Assembly: GCA_027296045.1 (NCBI GenBank)
Contig: JAPUJS010000595.1
Location: 1 to 8,323 of the forward strand
Reading direction: 5' to 3'
Length of the DNA stretch: 8,323 nucleotides
Origin: a bacterium
GTDB lineage: Bacteria > Latescibacterota > UBA2968
Part shown: one piece after another, positions 1 to 5,532 of the stretch
How positions within the stretch are numbered: the first letter of the stretch is position 1
Layout: the number at the start of each line of letters is the position of its first letter
Translations under genes and position numbers: made by a program
Notes under the pieces: model-generated
What the model saw: only the letters and a program-made list of their open reading frames with translations
The model's database searches: none
What the model was told of the DNA's origin: nothing

Positions 1-98
1 CAGAGACAGAAGCAGAAGCAGGCACAGAGACAGAAGCGGAAGCAGGCACAGAGACAGAAGCGGAAGCAGGCACAGAGACAGAAGCGGAAGCAGGAGTA
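1..98 (+). repeat. 24-bp in-frame tandem repeat in the nusA tail
   Basis: Four head-to-tail 24-base units lie at 3-26, 27-50, 51-74 and 75-98. Each encodes ETEAEAGT. Units 2 and 3 are identical, unit 1 differs by one silent base (GCA for GCG), and unit 4 differs by two bases at its end, turning the last residue into Val. Bases 1-2 match the end of a further unit, so the array probably continues upstream. Because the unit is a multiple of three, gain or loss of copies keeps the reading frame. Confidence 0.95.
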
Positions 99-191
99 GA
101 TGAGCAGCCTGAGGATAACGGATCGGCTGAGGAAGCTTCGGAAGAAGCGGGTGATGCGGACGAAGTTGTCGATACGGTATCTGAATTATAA
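1..191 (+). CDS. nusA: Transcription factor NusA, C-terminal acidic tail (5' end outside the window)
   Basis: Only the last 62 codons are present, in the frame beginning at base 3 and ending with TAA at 189-191. The peptide is strongly acidic and low in complexity: four copies of an octapeptide, ETEAEAGT (the last ends in V), then about 30 residues rich in Glu, Asp and Ala, ending in VSEL. No folded domain is visible. The nusA call rests on position: nusA lies directly upstream of infB in most bacteria, and many NusA proteins carry an acidic C-terminal extension. NusA binds RNA polymerase and modulates pausing, termination and antitermination. The stop lies 11 bases before the infB start, and the infB Shine-Dalgarno sequence begins at the last base of this stop codon, so the two genes are probably co-transcribed and coupled. 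ylxR and ylxQ, often found between nusA and infB, are absent. Another acidic protein cannot be excluded from this fragment alone. Confidence 0.7.
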   Translation, partial: ETEAEAGTETEAEAGTETEAEAGTETEAEAGVDEQPEDNGSAEEASEEAGDADEVVDTVSEL

Positions 192-205
192 GGAGGAGCT
201 GATTG
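190..205 (+). promoter_or_regulatory. Ribosome binding site and TTG start of infB
   Basis: AGGAGG at 191-196 lies six bases before the TTG at 203-205. Its first base is the last base of the upstream TAA stop. The near-perfect Shine-Dalgarno match at ideal spacing fixes TTG as the start; no in-frame ATG lies near. Confidence 0.85.
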
Positions 206-2662
206 GCCAAGCGTAGCACAAAAGAAACGAAAAAAAACGAAAGCGCCCCCAAGAAAAAACGTGTATACGAGATAGCCCGGGAATTTAACCTTTCCAGCGT
301 GGCGATGGTGGAGCAGATTCGGAGTCTGGGTTTTGAAGTCAAAAACCATATGGCTGTGTGTACTCCGGAAATGGTTGAGGGCATTCAGAAAAAATTTGAA
401 GAAGAACGCAATGCTTCTCGACAGGAAATGAAGCGAAAGGATCAGCAAAAAGAGGCGCGTTCAAGCCAGATCCGAAGAAGCCAGACTGCCAAGAAAGCAT
501 CCAGGCCGAAGGCGAGAGAATCCAGTACTTCGGGCGGGCCCTTGCGAGCGCCTCGTCGACGCAGGAGGGCAACTCGGGAAATCTTGCCGATTGTCGAACA
601 TGTCGAAGATCTGATTCCGCCACAACCCGAAATACCGAAGCCCCCGACAAAACGCAAGAGAAGGGGAAAACCAAAGCCCGACGAAAAACAAGAAGCGACA
701 CCCCCAATGCCGGTGGGACAACCTGCTGCGGCTCAAGCCCGACCGTCTAAGAAAAGGCGCCGGAGGCGCAGCCGACCACAAGTTGACGAACGGGAAGTGG
801 CCGAAAGCGTTCGACGAACGCTTGCCCAGATGTCTACGGGCGGTCCCACCCGCGCGCGTCGGAGGCAGCGTGAGGACGATGAAGAGGTTGAAGAAACCGG
901 TGAAGTGCAGGTGTTGAAGGTCAATGAATTCGCCACAGTCGGCGAGTTGGCCACCCAGATGGACGAGCGACCGACGGAGGTGATCACCAAGTGTTTGCAA
1001 CTGGGCATGATGGTGACTATCAACCAGCGATTGGACATGGACACCATTTCCCTGGTGGCCGACGAGTTCGGATTTGGCGTGGAGCAACTTGAACAATATG
1101 GCGAAGAGTTGCTGGAGGAGATTGAAGTCGAAGACTCCGAAGAAAATTTGAAACCCCGTCCTCCCGTTGTGACCATTATGGGCCACGTCGATCATGGCAA
1201 AACGTCTTTGTTGGACTATATTCGTAGGACCAACGTGGTTGCAGGAGAGGCTGGAGGGATTACCCAGCATATTGGTGCCTACCACGTAGATATCAAAGAT
1301 GGCCGGACCGTGACGTTTCTGGATACGCCGGGCCACGAAGCATTTACCGCGATGCGTGCTCGGGGAGCGAAAGTGACGGATGTGGTGGTGCTGGTTGTTG
1401 CTGCAGACGACAATGTCATGCCGCAAACCGTGGAAGCTATCGACCATGCTCGGGCTGCGGGCGTGCCCATTGTGGTGGCCATCAACAAAATCGATTTGCC
1501 CACCGCAGATGTCGAAAAGATTAAACGGGGACTGACCGAGCACAATGTCATTGTGGAGGGCTTTGGCGGTCAGGTCCAGTGCTGTGAGATTTCTGCTACG
1601 ACCGGTCAGGGAATTGACGACTTGCTCGACTTGTTGGCCCTGGAAACCGATCTTATGGATCTAAAATCGAATCCAGACAAGCGTTCCAAGGGCACCATTG
1701 TCGAGGCCAAACTCGATAAAGGACGTGGCAATGTGGCCACTGTTTTGGTGCAGGAAGGCACGTTGCGGGTTGGCAACCCATTTGTCTCTGGCATCTACAG
1801 CGGGCGCGTCCGTGCCATGCTCGATGAGCGTGGGCATACCATCGAAGAAGCCGGTCCCTCCGTCCCGGTTCAGGTTCTGGGGTTGGGCGGACTCCCTCAG
1901 GCCGGGGATAATTTCTATGTCCTGGAGAATGAACGGGAAGCCCGCAATATCAGCCAGAAACGGCAACAGTTGCGCCGGGAGCAGGATTTTCACCGTGTGA
2001 AACGCATCAGCCTGGCCGATATCCACAACCAGATCGAAGCCGGCCGAATGGAAGAACTGCGGCTGATTCTGAAGGGCGATGTAGACGGCTCTGCCGAAGC
2101 ACTGGAAGATGCATTGACCAAACTTTCCCACGAAGAGGTGCATCTGACGGTGATCCACCGAGGGGTTGGCGCCATTTCGGAATCGGATGTATTGCTGGCT
2201 TCGGCCTCCGATGCCATCATCATCGGCTTCAATGTGCGTCCCGATACCAATTCTCGGCAGATGGCTGCCCGTGAGCAAGTGGATATCCGCCTTTACCGGG
2301 TTATTTATGAAGTCGTCGAAGATGTCAAAGACGCGCTTTCCGGCCTGTTAAAACCCCTGATCGAAGAGAATGTGCTGGGTGCAGCACAGGTCCGCGACCT
2401 CTTCCAGATCTCTCGGATTGGTACTATTGCCGGTTGTTTTGTGGAAGCCGGAAACATCGCGCGAAGTGCCCAGGTTCACGTCGTTCGGGACGGTGTTACG
2501 GTCTATGACGGCCGGTTGAGCTCCTTAAAACGGTTTAAAGACGATGTGCGAGAGGTGCAATCGGGAGTTGAGTGCGGAATTGGCATTGAAAATTTCAATG
2601 ATATCAAGGTCGGCGATGTGATCGAGGCCTATGAACTGATTGAAACCACACGAACGCTCTAA
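203..2662 (+). CDS. infB: Translation initiation factor IF-2
   Basis: A GTPase that brings formylmethionyl initiator tRNA to the 30S subunit and promotes joining of the 50S subunit; cytoplasmic. The 819 residues show the full architecture. A first IF2_N helical domain lies at about 18-70. A Lys/Arg/Pro/Glu-rich disordered linker spans about 70-235. A second IF2_N-like domain covers about 237-297. The G domain follows, with G1 GHVDHGKT at 327-334, a G2 region GGITQHIG, G3 DTPGH at 374-378, G4 NKID at 428-431 and a G5 ISA motif. The conserved C-terminal part ends in the C2 domain, with the typical IAGCFVEAGNI, LKRFKDDV and ECGIGIENF segments. All nucleotide-binding motifs are intact. The length is between B. 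subtilis (about 716) and E. coli (890). Translation starts at TTG. The stop overlaps the ylxP start by one base. The basic linker contrasts sharply with the acidic tail of the protein encoded just before. Confidence 0.98.
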   Translation: MAKRSTKETKKNESAPKKKRVYEIAREFNLSSVAMVEQIRSLGFEVKNHMAVCTPEMVEGIQKKFEEERNASRQEMKRKDQQKEARSSQIRRSQTAKKASRPKARESSTSGGPLRAPRRRRRATREILPIVEHVEDLIPPQPEIPKPPTKRKRRGKPKPDEKQEATPPMPVGQPAAAQARPSKKRRRRRSRPQVDEREVAESVRRTLAQMSTGGPTRARRRQREDDEEVEETGEVQVLKVNEFATVGELATQMDERPTEVITKCLQLGMMVTINQRLDMDTISLVADEFGFGVEQLEQYGEELLEEIEVEDSEENLKPRPPVVTIMGHVDHGKTSLLDYIRRTNVVAGEAGGITQHIGAYHVDIKDGRTVTFLDTPGHEAFTAMRARGAKVTDVVVLVVAADDNVMPQTVEAIDHARAAGVPIVVAINKIDLPTADVEKIKRGLTEHNVIVEGFGGQVQCCEISATTGQGIDDLLDLLALETDLMDLKSNPDKRSKGTIVEAKLDKGRGNVATVLVQEGTLRVGNPFVSGIYSGRVRAMLDERGHTIEEAGPSVPVQVLGLGGLPQAGDNFYVLENEREARNISQKRQQLRREQDFHRVKRISLADIHNQIEAGRMEELRLILKGDVDGSAEALEDALTKLSHEEVHLTVIHRGVGAISESDVLLASASDAIIIGFNVRPDTNSRQMAAREQVDIRLYRVIYEVVEDVKDALSGLLKPLIEENVLGAAQVRDLFQISRIGTIAGCFVEAGNIARSAQVHVVRDGVTVYDGRLSSLKRFKDDVREVQSGVECGIGIENFNDIKVGDVIEAYELIETTRTL

Positions 2663-2943
2663 TGATTGTGGGCATCTGTCAAATAGTGCTTTATCTGCCG
2701 GACAGCGGGTCTTTGAAACAAAAAAGAAGCCTGTTGAAAAGTCTGATAACGCGGGTGCGCAATAAGTTCAATGTGTCGGTTTCCGAAGTAGGCGACCAGG
2801 ATCTTTGGCAGAAAGCGCAAATTGGTGTGGCCGTTGTAACCAACGACACCCGGTATGCCAATCAGGTGCTCTCCCAGGTGGTCAACCTGGTCGAGAGGCA
2901 AGATCGCCTTGAACTGATCGACTATACCCTGGAGATGTTGTAA
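2662..2943 (+). CDS. ylxP: DUF503 family protein, YlxP-like
   Basis: A 93-residue protein of the DUF503 family. The recognisable features are the N-terminal strand MIVGICQIVLYLP, the SLKQKRSLLKSL segment (family pattern SLKxKRxxLKSL), then VSVSEVGDQDLWQKAQIGVAVVTND. Members are small single-domain proteins with a ferredoxin-like fold. Their function is poorly understood; the constant location between infB and rbfA points to a role in ribosome assembly or translation, which is inference from context. The ATG overlaps the infB TAA by one base (TAATG) and no good Shine-Dalgarno sequence precedes it, so translation probably depends on ribosomes finishing infB. It also ends in a one-base overlap, with rbfA. 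Full length for the family, with nothing odd seen. Confidence 0.92.
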   Translation: MIVGICQIVLYLPDSGSLKQKRSLLKSLITRVRNKFNVSVSEVGDQDLWQKAQIGVAVVTNDTRYANQVLSQVVNLVERQDRLELIDYTLEML

Positions 2944-3278
2944 TGCCATCCCATCGACCGGCCAGTGTGGGAAAAGCGATTCAAAACGAATTGAGCGAGA
3001 TTCTGCGCACGGAAGTGAAAGATCCACGGTTGGGGTTTGTCACCGTCACGGCTGTGCGGATGAGTCGGGATCTCAAAACGGCCAGGGTCTTTATCAGCGT
3101 GATGGGAGAAGACGAAGAACGCGAGGCGACGCTTGCGGGTTTACACCATGCACAATCCTTTATTCGTCGTTTGATCGGACAGCGTGTCCGGCTGCGAAAT
3201 ACCCCGGAGCTGCTGTTTGCCTACGATGATTCTATGGAGCGGGGTGCCCGGATCGATTCCCTGCTTGATAGCCTGTGA
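2943..3278 (+). CDS. rbfA: 30S ribosome-binding factor RbfA
   Basis: RbfA binds the immature 30S subunit near the 5' end of 16S rRNA, helps its late maturation and is needed for cold adaptation in E. coli. The 111-residue product fits the family along its length: an N-terminal helix with VGKAIQNELSEIL, the hallmark VKDPRLGFVTVT, then VRMSRDLKTARVFISVMG, an IRRLIGQRVRLRNTPELLF segment and a final DSMERGARIDSLL. This is the single KH-like domain; the loose C-terminal extension of longer homologues (E. coli 133 residues) is missing, which is common. ATG at 2943 overlaps the ylxP TAA, with GGAG at 2931-2934 eight bases upstream. The end of the gene may overlap truB, depending on which truB start is used. 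Confidence 0.96.
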   Translation: MPSHRPASVGKAIQNELSEILRTEVKDPRLGFVTVTAVRMSRDLKTARVFISVMGEDEEREATLAGLHHAQSFIRRLIGQRVRLRNTPELLFAYDDSMERGARIDSLLDSL

Positions 3279-3282
3279 TTTT

Positions 3283-3297
3283 GAGGTCTGTATCCTG
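3283..3297 (+). promoter_or_regulatory. Putative ribosome binding site with CTG start of truB
   Basis: GAGG at 3283-3286 lies eight bases before an in-frame CTG at 3295-3297. It follows the rbfA stop by four bases. From this CTG the protein reads MDGLLPVDKPKG, the usual TruB N-terminus. The nearest ordinary alternative, TTG at 3265-3267, lies inside rbfA and has no clear Shine-Dalgarno sequence. GTG at 3244 and ATG at 3226 would add still longer tails that do not look like TruB. Confidence 0.5.
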
Positions 3298-4188
3298 GAC
3301 GGCTTATTACCGGTCGACAAACCAAAGGGCATCACGTCACACGATGTTGTCGATCGGGTCAGACGTATCTGTGGGCTCAAGAAAGTGGGCCATACCGGCA
3401 CCCTAGATCCGATGGCAACAGGGGTGCTGGTACTTTGTTTGGGCACTGCTACGCGCTTGAGCCGGTTTTTGGTGGGCCACGATAAGTGCTACCGGGCTCA
3501 GATCCATTTGGGGGTCACTACCGATACGTTGGATGCAGAGGGACAGGAGACCGGGTGTTCGGAACAGGTTCCAGAAACAATCGATCAAATTTTGCCCCAT
3601 TTACAGCATTTTATCGGAGAAATTGAACAAATTCCTCCCATGTATTCTGCTCGAAAAATAGGGGGTACGCGTCTGTATCAGATGGCCCGAAAAGGGCAAG
3701 AGGTAGAACGTAAGGCGCAAAAGGTCTTTATGCACAGGCTGGAAGCGCTCTCTTATATCCCTCCCTTACTCACCCTGGACATGACCTGTTCCAGCGGCAC
3801 TTATGTTCGCACTCTGGCGGATGATCTGGGACAATCGCTTGGATGCGGAGGTCATCTATCTGGATTGCGTCGAACGTCTTTGGGACCTGTTTCTCTTGCC
3901 TCTTGTATCTCTTTGGACTGTTTGGCGTCTATGGATGCCGATCGGCTTCAGGGCATGGTGATCGAGCCAAACGTGGCGTTGAAGTCGATGCCCAGCCGAC
4001 ATCTCAACGGCGAGGAACAGGTTCGGTTTCAGCACGGCAACCCTATCCCTGTTTTGAACATGCCCTTTCAAGAGCAGGCATTTGTTCGGGCGCTGGATGT
4101 ACATGGTCGGCTTCTGGGCATTGCGAAATGGGATGGTCAAGTTGCGCTTTTAAGACCCGTATGTGTATTCCCAAATCAGGAAGGCTAA
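3295..4188 (+). CDS. truB: tRNA pseudouridine(55) synthase TruB
   Basis: TruB isomerises uridine 55 in the T-loop of almost all tRNAs to pseudouridine and also acts as a tRNA chaperone. From CTG 3295 the product has 297 residues, close to the family's usual 300-315. The N-terminus has GLLPVDKPKGITSHDVV. The catalytic motif GHTGTLDPMATG follows, with the nucleophile Asp38 in this numbering. Then come YRAQIHLGVTTDTLDAEG, the PPMYSARKIGG segment that contacts RNA, and CSSGTYVRTLADDLG. A C-terminal PUA-like region spans about 228-290. Catalytic parts are intact. The start is uncertain: the frame stays open far back into rbfA, and the nearest conventional start, TTG 3265, would add ten residues (IACDFEVCI plus Met) and overlap rbfA by 14 bases. 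The gene ends 10 bases before the ribF ATG. Function is near certain; only the start is in doubt. Confidence 0.96.
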   Translation: MDGLLPVDKPKGITSHDVVDRVRRICGLKKVGHTGTLDPMATGVLVLCLGTATRLSRFLVGHDKCYRAQIHLGVTTDTLDAEGQETGCSEQVPETIDQILPHLQHFIGEIEQIPPMYSARKIGGTRLYQMARKGQEVERKAQKVFMHRLEALSYIPPLLTLDMTCSSGTYVRTLADDLGQSLGCGGHLSGLRRTSLGPVSLASCISLDCLASMDADRLQGMVIEPNVALKSMPSRHLNGEEQVRFQHGNPIPVLNMPFQEQAFVRALDVHGRLLGIAKWDGQVALLRPVCVFPNQEG

Positions 4189-4198
4189 CCTTTCCCCC

Positions 4199-5143
4199 AT
4201 GCGCGCCATAACCCTTGTGGACCCCCTAGATTTGCCCCATCCGGTTGTGACGGTGGGCACCTTTGATGGGGTGCATGTGGGACATGCCGCCGTTTTGGAA
4301 GCCGTTCGGGCCGAAGCGGGGGCAAAACAGGGGACTTGCGTTGCCGTCACCTTTGATCCTCATCCCCGTCAGGTGATCGATGGCGTCCAGGCACCCCCGA
4401 TTCTGACAACGCTGGCTGAAAAGACCTGGCGGATAGGAATGCTGGGGGTGGATCTTTTGGCTATTGTGCCTTTTACCCAATCGGTCCGAGAACTCAGTCC
4501 ACAGGATTTTGTGCATCATTTTCTGGTGGAACGGCTCGGGGCTCAAAGTGTGATTTTGGGGTATGATCACGGTTTTGGGAAAGACCGGGCAGGGGGTCTG
4601 GAAACCATGACGGCTCTGGGAGATCGGTTTGGGTTTTCGGTGCATTCGGTCCCGCCGACCCTGGTGGATGGCAACCCAGTTAGCAGCACCCGGATCCGCA
4701 CGGCATTGGCACAAGGAGATCTGGACGGTGCCACCCAGCTCATTGGCAGCGGTTATCCTCTCATGGGGCAGGTTGTCAAAGGGGAAGGTCAGGGAAAACA
4801 GTTGGGATTTCCGACAGCCAACCTGGTCTTTGAAGATGCAGGTAAATTGTTGCCCCAACCCGGTGTGTACGCCGCCAGAGTTTTTCTGCCCGAACCCAGA
4901 TCGGCAGTTCTCAACTTTGGTCATCGGCCTACCTTCCGGGGGACGCAAAAGACCTTCGAAGTCCATATCCTGGATTTTGAGGGGGATCTGTACGGTCAGA
5001 CCCTGAAGCTAGAATTGTGTCACTGGCTTCGGGCCGAACAGAAGTTTGAAAACCTAGAAGCACTTGTCCGGCAGATTCAATCGGACACGGAAACCACGCG
5101 GCATCTGTTGTCGCAAAAAGAAACAACGCTTTTACGGAGGTAA
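4199..5143 (+). CDS. ribF: Bifunctional riboflavin kinase / FAD synthetase
   Basis: RibF phosphorylates riboflavin to FMN and then adenylates FMN to FAD. The 314-residue product has the usual two domains. The N-terminal nucleotidyltransferase domain (about 1-180) carries GTFDGVHVGH at 20-29, FDPHPRQV at 52-59, GYDHGFGKDRAGG at 121-133 and SSTRIR at 162-167. The C-terminal riboflavin kinase domain (about 182-305) carries GFPTANL at 202-208, then a PGVYAARV strand, NFGHRPTF, and the FEVHILDFEGDLYG segment with the catalytic-region Glu. All key motifs are present, so both activities are expected. ATG 4199 gives a normal N-terminus; a GTG at 4163 in the same frame would overlap truB and add twelve unconserved residues. 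AGGAAGG at 4178-4184 is the nearest Shine-Dalgarno sequence, 14 bases away and rather distant. Its last codons carry the 5' half of the rpsO hairpin. B. subtilis calls this gene ribC and has it in the same place. Confidence 0.97.
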   Translation: MRAITLVDPLDLPHPVVTVGTFDGVHVGHAAVLEAVRAEAGAKQGTCVAVTFDPHPRQVIDGVQAPPILTTLAEKTWRIGMLGVDLLAIVPFTQSVRELSPQDFVHHFLVERLGAQSVILGYDHGFGKDRAGGLETMTALGDRFGFSVHSVPPTLVDGNPVSSTRIRTALAQGDLDGATQLIGSGYPLMGQVVKGEGQGKQLGFPTANLVFEDAGKLLPQPGVYAARVFLPEPRSAVLNFGHRPTFRGTQKTFEVHILDFEGDLYGQTLKLELCHWLRAEQKFENLEALVRQIQSDTETTRHLLSQKETTLLRR

Positions 5144-5157
5144 AACCAATTGGCGTT
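5125..5157 (+). promoter_or_regulatory. Predicted RNA hairpin over the rpsO ribosome binding site and start
   Basis: TTTTAC (5130-5135) pairs with GTAAAA (5140-5145), leaving GGAG of the Shine-Dalgarno sequence GGAGG (5136-5140) as a four-base loop. Below it AACGC (5125-5129) pairs with GCGTT (5153-5157), with the seven bases 5146-5152, including the TTG start, bulged on the 3' side. Alternatively U5130 may wobble with G5152, which places U-G beside C5129-G5153. That resembles the G-U/G-C element S15 recognises in 16S rRNA helix 22. rpsO is self-regulated through 5' mRNA structures in several bacterial groups, so this is a candidate operator. The pairing is seen in the sequence; the regulatory role is inferred. 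Confidence 0.45.
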
Positions 5158-5419
5158 AACACAGGAAAGAAAAGCAGAATTGATTGCCACACACGGTAAG
5201 AATGAATCGGATACTGGTTCGACTGAAGCCCAAATCGCGCTTTTGACCGAACGGATTCAAATTTTGACCGGACATTTTCAAATCCATAAGAAAGACCACC
5301 ATTCCCGCAGGGGACTGTTGAAGCTGGTCGGCCAGCGCCGGCGGTTGATGCGGTATTTGCAACGCAAAGATCTGGTAGGCTATCGAGCCCTCATTGGAAA
5401 ACTCGGGATTCGGGGATAA
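5150..5419 (+). CDS. rpsO: 30S ribosomal protein S15
   Basis: S15 is a primary 16S rRNA binding protein that orders the three-way junction of helices 20-22 and starts assembly of the 30S platform; it also forms a bridge to the 50S subunit. The 89-residue product has the standard length and is close to consensus: the DTGSTEAQIALLTERI segment, then LTGHFQIHKKDHHSRRGLL, whose HKKDHHSRRGL stretch contacts rRNA, and the ending VGQRRRLMRYLQRKDLVGYR. Translation starts at TTG, set by GGAGG at 5136-5140 nine bases upstream and by the usual MALTQERK N-terminus. The Shine-Dalgarno sequence lies in the last codons of ribF, and only six bases separate the two coding regions. Autoregulation by S15 is likely from family knowledge. 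Confidence 0.98.
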   Translation: MALTQERKAELIATHGKNESDTGSTEAQIALLTERIQILTGHFQIHKKDHHSRRGLLKLVGQRRRLMRYLQRKDLVGYRALIGKLGIRG

Positions 5420-5434
5420 GTCTTTCGAAATAGG

Positions 5435-5526
5435 CCTGTTTGATGTGGTCGGCAGCATTCCCGGTAATGTCCTGAAAAACAGGAGAATTGGGACGCACGA
5501 ACAGGTTGCGCGTATGCATTGAGGAG
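5435..5526 (+). promoter_or_regulatory. Structured leader before pnp with competing hairpins and the pnp ribosome binding site
   Basis: The 113-base rpsO-pnp gap (5420-5532) holds no gene but several inverted repeats. CCTGTTT (5435-5441) can pair with AAACAGG (5477-5483), with a smaller GCATT/AATGT hairpin (5455-5459 and 5466-5470, one G-U) inside. The same downstream strand can instead form a local hairpin, TCCTG (5470-5474) with CAGGA (5480-5484) and an A5 loop, so the two folds exclude each other. A third hairpin at 5493-5513 has one internal mismatch and a loop, ACAGG, complementary to 5435-5439. GAGGAG (5521-5526) is the pnp Shine-Dalgarno sequence, six bases before ATG. No T-run follows any stem, so no terminator is called. 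In E. coli the pnp leader is cut by RNase III and used by PNPase to repress itself; a like role here is inference. Confidence 0.4.
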
Positions 5527-5532
5527 TGATGA

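Noticed and set aside
1..98. CRISPR-like or non-coding repeat array
   Set aside because: The units are directly adjacent without spacers, are multiples of three and lie in an open acidic reading frame; this is a coding tandem repeat.
461..1543. A 360-codon open frame on the - strand opposite infB
   Set aside because: infB is unmistakable on the + strand across this span. The antisense frame resembles no family I know and has no ribosome binding site; it arises from codon bias of the real gene.
4226..4966. A 246-codon open frame on the - strand opposite ribF
   Set aside because: It lies wholly within ribF, whose motifs are intact. The antisense product shows no domain and is an ORF shadow.
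5443..5475. Ten-codon reading frame in the rpsO-pnp spacer as a possible leader peptide
   Set aside because: It has no clear Shine-Dalgarno sequence and no run of a regulatory amino acid; too short to support.
5470..5484. Terminator between rpsO and pnp
   Set aside because: The stem has only five pairs and no T-run follows. rpsO and pnp are likely read on one transcript, perhaps with processing.
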